A DNA stretch of 64,000 bases from Galeopsis tetrahit (Eukaryota > Streptophyta > Magnoliopsida > Lamiales > Lamiaceae). Shown piece by piece: positions 1 to 11,009 of the stretch (the first letter of the stretch is position 1; each line of letters begins with the position of its first letter). The notes beneath the pieces are model-generated. The model did no database searches and was not told where the DNA came from. It saw nothing but the letters and a program-made list of their open reading frames with translations. The stretch is from positions 46,344,513-46,408,512 of the forward strand of contig OY776125.1 of assembly GCA_963675135.1 (NCBI GenBank). The letters run 5' to 3'. A program made the position numbers and the translations under genes.

Positions 1-972
1 GAGATCATACTTGTGTGATACTTTGAGATATGATGTAGGCCATCTTTCATACTACAAGTCACTTAGCCATATTTTTCCAATAACCAAAGAAATCTTCCGT
101 AGTTAGCCCGTTTGAGCTTGAGTTCCCATTCTCTTGGCAACCTACCATGTTTAACCATTTAGCTTTGTGAGCCTTTGATGTCCAATTCTAGTGGAGAACA
201 AAAAGAAAGTGGTAAAACATATGCTTAAATGCCTTTAGTTTGAAGAGAAAAATTGGCAAGGGTGTGAAAAGAAAGAAAAAGATGGAAGTGATGAGAAAAT
301 GAGAAAATAAAAAATTGAGAAAGAAAAGAGGGACAATGAGCCCCAAGTGCTTGAGAAGAAAATAAATTGAAAGGTGAAGTGATTGGCTAAAAAAGAGGAG
401 GAGATGATTGCATGTGAGAAATTTGAATGAAAAGTGAGAATGAAGGTGTGTAAACCTTATGAGCATAAGCTTGATGTGTTGAAAAACAACTTTCGTTCTC
501 CACTAGACGAGTCACTTCCTCCATATTCATCATACCCCGTCCAAAGAGCCAACGTTACGTCCTTGGTTAAGACCTATTGATCTCATAGTTGAACATGTTT
601 GTGGTGGAAAGATGGTAGAGCTTGGGCAAGCTTATGGTAATTGCAATGCATGATTTGATTGATGAGTGTCTATTGTCCTTAATTTGTTTGAGTGTTTGAG
701 AGAAACACTATATCTTGTGAGTTGAACTTGAAGCATTTGGATATTGTCATCACCATCACTAGTTATTGTATGTTGAACATGTGTGAGGTAATTAGTTTGA
801 TTTTCAATATTGAACTTGTGATCATTTTTGAGAATGTATCTTGAGGAAGAAGGATTCATTTCATGTCATTTGATACGTGGGATCTTTCATTGATCATCTA
901 GTTGTAAATTTCACCCTCACGTTGTAATTCTTTCGTTGCTCGAGGACGAGCAACACTTTAAGTTTGGGGGAG
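1..972 (+). mobile_element. 3' internal untranslated end of a Ty3/gypsy element (partial)
   Basis: No convincing protein is readable. The stretch ends in a short sequence with a reverse-palindromic GCTCGAGGACGAGC motif followed by a purine-rich tract (AGTTTGGGGGAG, 961-972), the usual polypurine primer just before the 3' LTR in Athila/Tat-like Ty3 elements. The left part is cut by the window edge. Family placement is inferred from the purine tract and the LTR behind it. Confidence 0.55.
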
Positions 973-1256
973 TTGATTCGGGTGGAATTTACACTATTTG
1001 GATGCATATTTGAAGCTCATTTGATGTTGATTTCATTGAATTATACATTGAATATGATTGTTTAAGCCGAAATGAGAGAAAGGTTGTGTTTTGTCGATTT
1101 TGTAGGAAATACGATGGAATTTGGAGCAAAACACCAACCATACTTTACTGGATCAGGAAGAGGAGTGCACCGTTGGATTCGTCTCGAAAAATGGAGTGGA
1201 ATGAAAAAAAGAATCGAGTCAATCGGAGGTCGGAAGCTCGAGATACGAAGAGACGA

Positions 1257-1440
1257 AAAAGCATACCCGGGTAGAAACGACCCGGGCGGGTCACTTCGAC
1301 CCGGGCAAGGGCAGAATGTGAAGAGGTTCGAGTTTCGCCCGGGTGAAACCCACCCGGCCGGGTGGTTTCGACCCGGGCAAGGCTGAAATTGTATTTGCTT
1401 CGTCTTTTGGCCGGGTGGGAGCCACCCGGCCGGGTCACAT
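1257..1440 (+). repeat. CCCGGG-rich imperfect tandem repeats in the LTR
   Basis: Two to three units of roughly 60-90 bases share the pattern CCCGGGCGGGT / TTCGACCCGGGCAAGG. The block is far more G+C-rich than its surroundings and produces the spurious Arg/Gly/Pro-rich open frames here on both strands. It lies just upstream of the TATA-like box, so it sits in the presumed U3 region. Confidence 0.7.
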
Positions 1441-1519
1441 CATTTTCGGGGTTTTTGGCCCATTTTCTCCATATTTCAAGGGCCTAATTGCAAAATTAAT
1501 TCAAGACTTCTACCCCAAC

Positions 1520-1527
1520 TATAAATA
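1520..1527 (+). promoter_or_regulatory. TATA-like box of the Ty3 LTR
   Basis: TATAAATA, about 550 bases into the LTR and downstream of the CCCGGG repeats. This is the expected place for the U3/R boundary; no start-site evidence beyond position. Confidence 0.4.
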
Positions 1528-2639
1528 GACCAAATTTGAGTTTTAAAAAGGAGAGTCTTACTCCTTTTACAAGAAATTCCACACACACATTCACATAGTT
1601 GTAGGTGTTCTTCATTTTTAGTTTAGATTCTTCATTAGATTAGATAGATTAGTGGTTTTTATTTCGAATCAAGCTACGATTATCATCGGGCATCATCTAT
1701 TACATCGGTTTGTAGCTAAATTCTCATGATCAAGGTGATATTATTCTATTTTGCAATTCAATTTAGTATTTTCTTAATTTCTTCAATCCTTTGCTATTTT
1801 ACAATTAGTTTGATGTTATTTGTTGTTGTAGCCATGGGATTCTCTTCTAGAACCATGGGCTAAGCTCTTATTGCCTTGGGTGTGAATGTTTTGATGGGTG
1901 TTTAGTGTAATTATAGATTAATTGCATAATTAGCTTAGGAATTGGGTGCATATGTTTCTAGTGTTGTAATTTCCATGATTCAATTGATTAATTCACCCTA
2001 TTAGCTAGCATTGTTAGTTTTGTCGACTTCAACGACCGTATTGGGTTGCATGATTAAGAGTGTGTGTATGAGCTTGGATTAATCAATTAGAATTAACATA
2101 GTAATTAGCTACACCGACCGGGGGTTGATTGCTTAGATCGACGACACTAGACACTAGTCGATTAGAGGTCGTCTATTAGATTAGTGAGAGGGCGTCTCAT
2201 AAAAATTAGTAACCGTGTTGAACGTGTTTATGAGACACTATCTTAGGAGCTTATGGTATTGATTAGACTATATAATTGCTAATCGATGCACGTGTTCACT
2301 TAAGCCTCACAAGGGATTGGTCTACTACACACACGAGTGATAGCCTTTAGCTTATCCCATATTTATAGGTTCATTCATGCAATTGATTCGTTAACTCATT
2401 GAATTACCCACAAAACGGAAGCACCCGAGGCAATACCCTTCTCTTGCACTTTCTCTCGAAAGTTAGATAGCTTATTATTACTTTTGTCTATTTCTTGTTT
2501 ATCTTAGTTAATTTAGTTTAATACTTGTGTTTTAATTCCCGAAAATCCAACAAACACGTTTAGTTACTACAATAGCATGATAACTTTCAACTTTAGGGAT
2601 TCATTGACACTCAATTAAGTCCTTGGAACGAAAATATAC

Positions 2640-5600
2640 TTGGGAAAAACTTATCCAAAAATACGAACAAGTCAGTTACATGTGCCTGATGTGACCAAGA
2701 ATTTGTTAAGCATTTCTAAGTTTCTAAAGGATAATGATGCTATCATGGAATTTCATGCTAACAAATGTTTTGTTAAGGATTCAAAGACACTTCGGGTTCT
2801 ACTGACGGGAACAATCAATGAAGGTCTGTACCAGTTGGATCTTAAAGGATTGAATCGTGATTTGAAGGTTGCTGCTGCTGCAACTAAAGATGCACATCAG
2901 TGTAATGTTGCTCTTATCAATAATAATGCTTTGTGGCCCAATAGACTAGGACATCCATGTGATTCTGTGCTTAAGGATGTACTTAAGTCTTTGAACATTT
3001 CTGTTTCAAATAAAGCTGTGGAGTTATGTGATGGATGTGTTCGTGGAAAAATGCATCAACAATCGTTTCATTCTGTTACACATTATACCACTTATCCTAT
3101 TGAGGTTATACATGCTGATGTGTGGGGTCCTGCATCTTCAATTTCTGTTGATGGCTATCGTTATTACTTGGTGTTTGTGGATGATTTTACACGGTTTACT
3201 TGGATATATCCACTTCATTTGAAATCTGATGTTGCTGTAATCACAATTCAGTTTATTACACTTGTTGAAAGACAATTTCAGAGGCATGTTAAGAGTTTCC
3301 AATGTGATATGGGTGGTGAATTCATTGCTCTCAAGAGGTATTTTACAGATCTTGGTATAGTTGTTCGACATTCATGCCCACACACTCATCAACAAAATGG
3401 ATTGGTCGAACGAAAGCATCAACATATTGTGGAACTTGGATTGGCCATGCTAGCTACAAGTGGGCTACCTATGAAATTTTGGTGGCATGCATTCACTACT
3501 GCAGTGCATCTCATAAACATTCTTCCCACTCCAACACTTAAACACAGGTCACCTTTTCAGCTCCTGCATAATAAAGTACCAAACTATTTTCATCTTCGGG
3601 TTTTTGGTTGCTCTTGTTATCCATTCTTGAGGCCTTATAACTCATCGAAACTACAATTTCGTTCCACAAAGTGTATTTTTCTTGGGTATAGTCCTAATCA
3701 TAAGGGATACATTTGCTTGCATCCTTCTGGAAGGGTGTATGTGGCCATAACAGTGGAATTTATTGAGCATGAGTTTCCTTATACTCAGTTATGTACTTCT
3801 GAGGTTTCTTCTCCCACTTCCAACACCTCATTACCTTCTTTTTCACCTCCTAAATTCAACTCTCACACATCTCATCAATCTCCCATACAATCTGCATCTT
3901 CCCCACTCATCTCTCATAATCTGCCACCTGCCTCTCCCATCTCTCATGATTCTCACTTACCCCCTCAAAACACTCCATCTCCAGCCTCTATATCTCCATC
4001 TGTTGACAACACTGATCCTTCACCTACTTATCTCATTCCAAACACTCACCATATGATCACTCGATCCAAAACTGGGGTTTTTAAACCAAAAATCTACACC
4101 TCTACTATTGCTCATCCTGTACCTGAACCAGATTCTGTGTCCCAAGCCTTGTCCACTCCAGAATGGAAATCGACAATGATTGCTGAATATGATGCATTAA
4201 TGCGCAATAAAACTTAGCACCTTGTGCCCCGTACAGCGGACATGAATGTGGTTACTACTAAATGGTTATTCAGGGTGAAATATACTAAGGATGGTGATGT
4301 TGAAAGGTACAAGGCTCGTCTTGTGGCACGAGGTTTTCAACAAACAGCAGGGGTGGACTACTTCCATACTTTTAGTCCAGTGATCAAGCCATCTACACTT
4401 CGGATTATGTTCACATTGGCTGTCACTAAGGGGTGGTTGATTCAACTAGTTGATATCAACAATGCGTTTTTGCATGGTACGTTGAATGAAGTGGTATACA
4501 TAAAGCAACCTGAAGGCTTTGTTAACTCCTCCAATCCTGAACATGTGTGTAGATTGGATAAGGCTCTTTATGGGCTCAAACAGGCATCGAAAGCATGGTA
4601 TGATACATTGCGATCATTCCTCTCATCTCAGGGTTTCTTGCAGTCTAAGGCTGATCACTGCCTGTTCTTTCGAAAACAAGAGGGTCAGCTACTACTCATT
4701 CTTGTCTATGTAGATGATATCCTCATAACTGGTGCCTCCTCCTCTCAAGTTGATCATCTCATCCAAACCCTTGATCAGAAATTCTCACTTAAGCATCTAG
4801 GCATTGTCAACTACTTTCTTGGCATTGAAGCCCTGGTAACCCCTTCCACTATCATGCTTACCCAATCTAAATACATCAAAGACTTACTCATCAAAACCAA
4901 ACTGGATTCTTGCTCTCCATGCCCTACTCCCATATGCCCTGGTGTTAAACTTTTCTCAAAAGACAGTGCTACCTTTGACAACCCCTCCCTCTATCGAAGT
5001 GTTGTTGGCACACTTCAATACCTCACTTTAACCCGTCCAGATATCAGCTTTGCCGTTAACAAACTCTCTCAATTCCTCTCACTTCCCACACAAAATCATT
5101 GGCGGGCTTGTAAACGCATTCTCAGGTATCTCAAGGGCTCACTAACTACAGGTTTACTCTTCTCTCCTGTTTTCGATTTCAGGGTCCAAGGATTTGCTGA
5201 TGCCGACTATGCCTCAAGCCTGGATGATCGACGGAGCACGTCGGGTTACTGCTTAAAGATTGGTGACAACATAATTTCCTGGTGCTCGAAGAAACAACAT
5301 GTTGTGGCTCGTAGCAGTACGGAGGCCGAGTACAGATCACTGGCACTGGCTACTACTGACATTATTTGGGTCACAACGCTGCTTCAAGAGCTTGACATTC
5401 CGCTGCACACACCGTCTTACTTATGGTGTGACAACCAAAGTGCAATCACACTTGCGTTTAGTCCGGCGTTTCACTCTCGCACAAAACACATAGAAATTGA
5501 TGTCCATTTTCTACGAGAGAAAATTCAGTCCAAACAGTTGGACGTTCGATTTGTCCCGACGGAACATCAACCGTCTGACTTGCTTACCAAGCCAGTCTCC

Positions 5601-5678
5601 CCGTCCAGATTTGCGTCCTTGTGTTGCTCTCTTGGTCTTGGCTCTTTAGGAGCTCCACTTTCTTCGGGAGCATGTTAG
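2640..5678 (+). pseudogene. Ty1/copia pol, 5'-truncated, with an in-frame stop
   Basis: Encodes the later part of a copia polyprotein. In order: GAG-pre-integrase (LHVPDVTKNLLS, WPNRLGHP, C-x2-C), integrase core (HADVWGP, VFVDDFTRFTW, HQQNGLVERKH), reverse transcriptase (KARLVARGF, LYGLKQASKAWYD, YVDD at 4707-4718) and RNase H (FADADYASSLDDRRSTSGY, SSTEAEYRSL, TKHIEIDVHFLRE). The gag, the protease and any 5' LTR are missing; the reading frame starts abruptly beside a Ty3 LTR. A TAG stop at 4215-4217 breaks the frame between integrase and reverse transcriptase; the same frame stays open to 5678. The stop codon falls inside the 3' LTR. The short LTR suggests an Ale/Retrofit-type lineage (inference). 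Not capable of autonomous movement as it stands. Confidence 0.9.
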
Positions 5679-5880
5679 AGTATATTCAAAACATGTGCAT
5701 GGCATACTTATGCCACGTCACATAACATCAGTTAGATTAGTAAAACTGATTAGTCAGTTAACCAACAATTAGTTAGTTAGATGACGGTTACTATCATAAC
5801 AAGTATTTATACTCAGTTGTAACATTCAAAACTTCTTAGATCAATAATATGCAAAATTCTAAGTTTGTCATCTCTCAACA
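5673..5880 (+). mobile_element. 3' LTR of the truncated copia element (208 bp)
   Basis: Starts TGTTAGAGTA and ends TCTCTCAACA, giving the TGTT...AACA terminal inverted pair expected of a copia LTR. It follows immediately after the RNase H frame and a purine-rich CTTCGGGAGCA. No 5' partner exists in the window, so no target-site duplication can be tested. Confidence 0.75.
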
Positions 5881-5883
5881 AAG

Positions 5884-5990
5884 GTAAGTTACCATCGTTG
5901 CGACGTGAGAGATGAAGAACAGGTGGCGGCCGCCGTGAGTTACGCCGTCGGAAAGTACGGCAGCCTCGATATCATGTTCAGCAACGCTGG
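5884..5990 (+). pseudogene. short-chain dehydrogenase/reductase (SDR) exon fragment
   Basis: Directly after the copia LTR one frame reads CDVRDEEQVAAAVSYAV then KYGSLDIMFSNAGI. This is the adenine-pocket Asp-Val and the NAG motif region of plant classical SDRs (secoisolariciresinol dehydrogenase/SDR110C-like). About 35 codons align with the family before the frame runs into unrelated Pro/Gly-rich residues and a stop near 6042. The Rossmann GxxxGxG segment and the YxxxK catalytic part are absent. It is either remains of a gene hit by the copia element or a captured fragment. Confidence 0.75.
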
Positions 5991-6569
5991 AATTCACTGC
6001 AAATCGAAGCCTCCCTCCGGCGGCTGTTCTCCGCGCCAGCAGTGAGCCCCTGCCCCATGCTGTCAGCGCAGGTCACGTCTTTTCCGGCTACCGGCGGCAC
6101 AACAACCTCTGAGCGAAGCCTCGACCTGGGCAGTGATGAGCTACAAAAGTGTGGCGGTGTCAATCTGGGAATACGACGGTCGATCTGTGTTGCAGGCAAC
6201 CGTAGCGGAGGAATGGTGCAGGGCGGCCATGGTGTCCGACAGTTGCACGGTATTGCTGTTGGAGATATCGAAAGTGGGTTGGGGTGGCTCGCTGGAGCAC
6301 CGGTGGCGCCACCTGAAGGAGGGCGAGACATGGTGGTCAGCCACCGACATTCGCCGACAAAGGAGGCTGTGATGTACTGATGTGTGTGAGTATATATGTT
6401 GTAGGGAAGAAAATGTGTAATTTGTACTATTAAAAAGGGTAAGGGTAGGATAGTAATTTAGTTATTTATTTTTTAAAAAAAAATTATTAAAGAAGGGTAA
6501 TATAATAAATAACAAAATATAAATTAAAAAATGATATAAATAATTTAAATATGTATAACAGGTAGCAGG
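5991..6569. other. GC-rich block of unknown origin, then AT-rich spacer
   Basis: 5991-6375 is conspicuously G+C-rich and open for about 110 codons on both strands, but neither translation is recognisable. It may be more captured exon material continuing from the SDR piece. 6376-6569 is low-complexity A+T-rich sequence in which I see nothing. Confidence 0.35.
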
Positions 6570-7309
6570 TCGTTACAACGTTTACGACGCCACGTGGCGC
6601 GATTCGATAAAGTGACTATGTAGTCACTTTGTAAAATTTGACTACCGTAAGAATTACCCAACTAACTTATCTTGATAAAGTAAAGACTATAAATACATAA
6701 AAACTTTGAAGCGTTGAAGACTACTGAAGCATTGAGATTTACTAAACGATTACTAAGAGATATTTGAAGAAAAAGAAGAAACTCGCAGAGTTCAAGTTCA
6801 GAAAGTTCAAGCCACAAGACAAGTCAAATTTGAAGAAGGCTACTACTGAATTAGAGAAGTTTTCTTTTATAGTTTGTTCAAGTCGCTAGTTACTTGTAAA
6901 AATAGCTAGTTGTTAGATCGAAGAAACACTTGATAGTGTTATCGAGAATATCAAAGTCTTATTTCTTGGAACTTAAAGCCACAAGACCAGTTAATAAAAT
7001 TTCACGACTGGAGTTGTGAGAGTGGATGTAGACAAGTTGTCGAACCACTATAAATCTTGTGTTGTTTACTTTACTGTTTTATTTGTTGTTTGATTGATTA
7101 CTTGTTTAATTGATTAATCTACATATAGAATAGACAAGTTCATTGTTCATCGTAATAGTTGAGTATAAATCTTAAGGGCTCATTGATTAAATCTGATATT
7201 CTGCATTGTGTACTTTGATATTTTGAAAGATTTTTAAAAGTCTATTCACCCCTCCCCTCTAGACTTTTGCTAGCTTACTCAATCTTATCAACTTAACTAG
7301 AGACCTACA
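6570..7309 (+). mobile_element. decayed LTR fragment of Sirevirus-like copia type
   Basis: Clearly related to the right half of the solo LTR at 51848-53484. Shared landmarks in order are a TATA-like CTATAAATAC, AACTCGCAGAGTT, GAGAGTGGATGTAGACA, CGAACCACTATAAA and the block CTATTCACCCCTCCCCTCTAG. It ends near GACCTACA where an intact copy ends GACCAACA. Just downstream, TGAAATTATCAGAACG resembles a decayed initiator-Met tRNA primer site. The left limit is uncertain. Confidence 0.7.
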
Positions 7310-7466
7310 GTTGGCCCAAGTGAAATTATCAGAACGTGAAGTTTAACTTTTGACATACTTTAAAACATAGAATAAAATTTACAGATATAATTAGAAAACT
7401 TTGATTATTTTTGTTTAATATTCACTAATATAATTTTCTCTTGTAGATGTTAGATGATGATTTATG

Positions 7467-8695
7467 GAGAAAATTTCATTTTACGTCCGGTAACTTAGGC
7501 CTAATCCAGAATATATCCTTTAAGTTTTCACATTTTCAATTTACATCCTAGGGTGTCCAATTTACATCCTTTTAGGTCCAATTTACGTCATTTCCACCGG
7601 AAAATTGGAAATCCGGTCAAATAGTCCAATTTACATCCTTTATGTTTGAAAATTATAAATTAATAATTAAAAAATTCTGAAAATATCATTAAAAAATAAA
7701 AAATCTCATTAAAAACTTATAAATGGTGTAAAATAAATATAAAAAATCTAAAAAAATTATAAATTCTACAATTCAAAAAATCTGAAAATGTGTGAATTTA
7801 ATATTTTTTTCTTCTAAAAACTCATAAAAATAAAAGAATTTATAATTTCTACCATTCAAAAAATCTGAAAATGTGTAAATTTAATTTTTTTTTCTAAAAG
7901 CTCATAAAAATAAAAAAAATCTATAAATTAAAATTTTAAAGATGTTTAAAATAAAAAATTCCATAATTTTAAAAATATCGTGAAAATGAATTTGGGACGG
8001 TTCCAAAATAGATCAAGGTGTGGAACTTCCACTCAACCTCGACGGTGAGTTGGAAAATCTCGTGGGACCCAAAATTATTAGGAGTTCGAGCAAAACTTTA
8101 TTTAATGAAATGTTAATAATTTTTATTATTCTTATTAGATTTTTAGAATTAGTAATTTTTTTCATCTACACATTTTTAATAAATTAATGAGATTTTTTTA
8201 GTTTTTAGAAATTTTAATGAGATTTTGAATTTCTTAATTTTTAAATTACACATTTTTCATTCTTTGAATTGTAGAATTTTTTATTTTTTGTATTTTAAAA
8301 ATTTTAGAATTTTTTATTTTTGTTTTACACATTTTATAATTTGTAATGTTATTTTTCGAAATTTTATTGATATATTTTGAATTTTATTTACACATTTTAT
8401 ATTTTTTAATTTTAAGGAGATTTTGGGATTTTTAATGATATTTTAGAATTTTTAAATCTTTAATGGGATTTTTAGAAAATTTTAATTATTAAATTTTAAT
8501 TTTCAAACTTAAAGGACGTAAATTGGACTATTTGGCCGGAATCCCAATTTATTCCTCACATTCCGGTGAGTTTTAAAATTTTCCGGCGGAAAGGACGTAA
8601 ATTGGACCAAAAAGGACGGAAATCGAAAAAGTTAAAACATAAAGGATATATTCTGGATTAGGCCTAAGTTACAGGACGTAAAATGAAATTTTCTC
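7467..8695. mobile_element. long-TIR MULE MITE with perfect 9-bp target duplication
   Basis: Ends are exact inverted copies: GAGAAAATTTCATTTTACGT on the left and its complement on the right, extended by GGCCTAATCCAGAATATATCC. TGATTTATG flanks it on both sides (7458-7466 and 8696-8704). The interior is A+T-rich with many AAATCTCATTAAAA-type motifs and no coding sequence. The 9-bp duplication and long TIRs indicate a Mutator-like non-autonomous element, here inserted into a MULE transposase gene. Confidence 0.92.
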
Positions 8696-8932
8696 TGATT
8701 TATGTGAGACTTGCACCGACAATTATAGTAACTTGTCTAATGATCCAATAAAAACACTAGGTGGATTGAGGACCATAGAAGATTCTCATGCTTATTCATC
8801 ATATGATGGAGAGGAAGCTGACTCAGTGTGTGTTCAAAGTACACACACAAGTATGTTTTAAAGTAGGTCAAAAATTCTTTCCATTGATGAATTTTATGAA
8901 ATTGTGAAAAGTTACGCTGCATACAATAACTA

Positions 8933-9165
8933 CTCCCTCCGTTCGCCTATAAGTTTCCCATTTTACCATTTTGGTCCGTCCGCCTATAAGCTTCCCATAC
9001 CTTTTTTGGTAAGTACTTTTTCTTACACTTCACTTTATATCTTACTTTTTCTCTCTATCTCTCTCCTCTCTCAATCACATCACTTGTACTATATCTATTA
9101 TTTAATCACTTTTCTTAATCTTTGTGCCAAAAAGTAACGTAACACTTATAAGCGGACGGAGGGAG
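8933..9165. mobile_element. Stowaway-like MITE
   Basis: TIR CTCCCTCCGTTCGCCTATAAG pairs with the right end CTTATAAGCGGACGGAGGGAG; TA duplication at 8931-8932 and 9166-9167. It lies within the transposase coding exon. The same family, in the other orientation, occurs at 32666-32925. Confidence 0.9.
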
Positions 9166-11009
9166 TATAAGTTATCAATTGTGAGGAAAGATAGGAAAAG
9201 GTGTAGAGCACAATGTGCGATTGATTGTCTGTGGCTTATTTATTGTTCAAAAGTGGGTCACCTTGAAATTTATGAGGTGAAAACATATTATGAAGAACAT
9301 AATTGTAAGAAAGGGGACACAAAAGCCAGGTTTATAGATACCAAATGGATAAGCACAAAGGTGGTTGATGACTTGAAAAAATTTCCGAATATGACAGGGT
9401 CACAATTGGGAGCTCATATTGGAGAGAAATTTAATATGAAACTTAGTAGGTCAAAAGCATATAGATTACGAAGTCTCGCCCTTCATTCTATGGATGAAAA
9501 TCATGATAAACAATTTGCAAGATTGTGGGATTATCGTGAAGAATTATTGAGAACTAATCCTGAGACTACATTTGAAATATTGGCTCCAGGAGTACCTTCT
9601 CGATTTGATCGACTTTATATATGCATTGACGCATGTAAGAAGAGTTTTTTAGCTGGATGCCGACCCTTAATAGAAATAGATGGATGCTTTTTGAAGGGGT
9701 ATTATCGAGGTCAGCTTTTATCAGCTATAGCTCAAGATGGGAACAACTGCCTCTTTCTTATAGCATTCGTTGTAGTTTCTTCAGAAACTAAAGAGACGTG
9801 GTCATGGTTTTTAAGTAATCTGCTGAAAGATATTGGGCTTATGTCCCCACGTGGTGAAAGATGGACTTTTATTTCCGATCAAGGAAAGGTAATAACTTGT
9901 AATAATGTATTATTTTCTTCAATCGGTGTGATATTTTTTTTTTTTAGTATTTTATTTCATATGCTAATTTAAATTAATTTTATCAATAGGGTCTGGTTGC
10001 AGCTCTAGATGTCGTGTATCCGTCCAAGTATCACAGACCGTGCGTTTTACATTTGTTCCATAATTTCAAAAAAAGGAGGGATAAACAAGTTGCAAATCAA
10101 TTTTGGGAGGCAGTAAACGCTACCACTATTGTAGACTACAATGTTCACATGAATGAAATACAACGAACTTGTGGAGAGGCTTGGAAACACCTTACTGATA
10201 TTGGCATGGAAAGATGGAGCAAAGCTGGTTTTGAGGTCCATGTCAAGTCATCTGCAGTTTCAAGCAACATTGTTGAGTGTTTCAATGGTAAAATTTTAGA
10301 ATATAGAGGTGGTGGGGTTACTTCTTTAATTGATAATCTACGGGCTCAAGCAATGACAAGAATGTATGAAAATGGAGAAAAGATGAGGAAATTGAATTGT
10401 GAGTTATGCCCTAACGTAATTGAGAAGCTAAATACATCAATTGTGGATAGTAAGGTGTGGGATGCAGCTCCATGCGGTGATTGGAAGAGGGCTATCTTTG
10501 AGGTGTCACGCAGACCTGAGAAGTTCATTGTGAACCTTGACAAACACACATGCACTTGTAGAAATTGGGATATATTGGGAATTCCTTGCAAGCATGTTGT
10601 AGCTGCCATTGAAAAAATTAACAAGAAACATGAACATTATGTAAGTGAGTATTTCACAAGGGAGACTTTCTTGAAAACTTATGACCACTGCATATTTCCT
10701 TTGACGGGTCCTCACTTTTGGCCTAAGAGTGATCGCGAACTTATTCTTCCACCACTTTATAAAAGGCCTGCGGGGAGGCCAAAAAAGCGGAGAGCGAAAG
10801 ATGCCACTGAGTCTAGAGACAGTCGTAAGGCTAAAAGAAAATACGGACCAACAAAATGTAGTAAATGTGGTGGACTTGGTCACAATAAAAGAAGCTGCAA
10901 AAATAAGAATGATGACCAAGTTATTTCATTTTCAAATATTAACGCAAATTTCAGATCAATATTAATTTTTAAGTATATTTCTAAAATAATTATTTTGTTT
11001 TCTTATTAG

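Larger units (their letters stand above)
973..2636 (+). mobile_element. LTR of a Ty3/gypsy (Tat/Athila-like) element
   Basis: Begins directly after the polypurine tract with TTGATTCGGGTGG. It contains CCCGGG-rich repeats, a TATA-like box (1520-1527), then a long A+T-rich leader-like portion. The right end is uncertain: similarity to LTR-like sequence stops where copia coding sequence starts near 2637-2640, with no primer-binding site visible, so the end is probably truncated. Confidence 0.5.
7447..11009 (+). pseudogene. MULE (MuDR-like) transposase gene with two inserted MITEs
   Basis: Cut-and-paste transposase of the Mutator superfamily. Pieces in order: a possible exon start after a TTCTCTTGTAG acceptor (7447-7466), 8705-8932, 9168-9888, an intron 9889-9989 (GT...AG), then 9990 onward. 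Visible parts: MuDR DNA-binding region (IVRKDRKRCRAQC, then YYEEHNC), transposase core beginning LIEIDGCFLKGYYRGQLL with its first catalytic Asp, a SWIM zinc finger (CTCRNWDILGIPCKH at about 10550) and a C-terminal zinc knuckle CSKCGGLGHNKRSC (about 10857-10898). A stop or frameshift lies near 8858-8880. The last part may splice from about 10920 to 11010. Insertion of a long-TIR MITE (1238 bases gained, not a multiple of three) breaks the 5' exon. Its own terminal repeats were not found. Confidence 0.85.

Noticed and set aside
188..466. 92-codon Phe/Leu-rich minus frame
   Set aside because: Biased A+T-rich composition in the untranslated end of a Ty3 element; no membrane-protein family recognised.
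1072..1528. Several frames of 60-100 codons on both strands
   Set aside because: They arise from CCCGGG repeats within an LTR.
5978..6380. 110-codon frames on both strands
   Set aside because: G+C-rich block lacking stops on either strand; no family recognised, so not called a gene.
6570..7340. Full-length copia element starting at this LTR
   Set aside because: Downstream of the decayed primer site there is MULE sequence and no gag.
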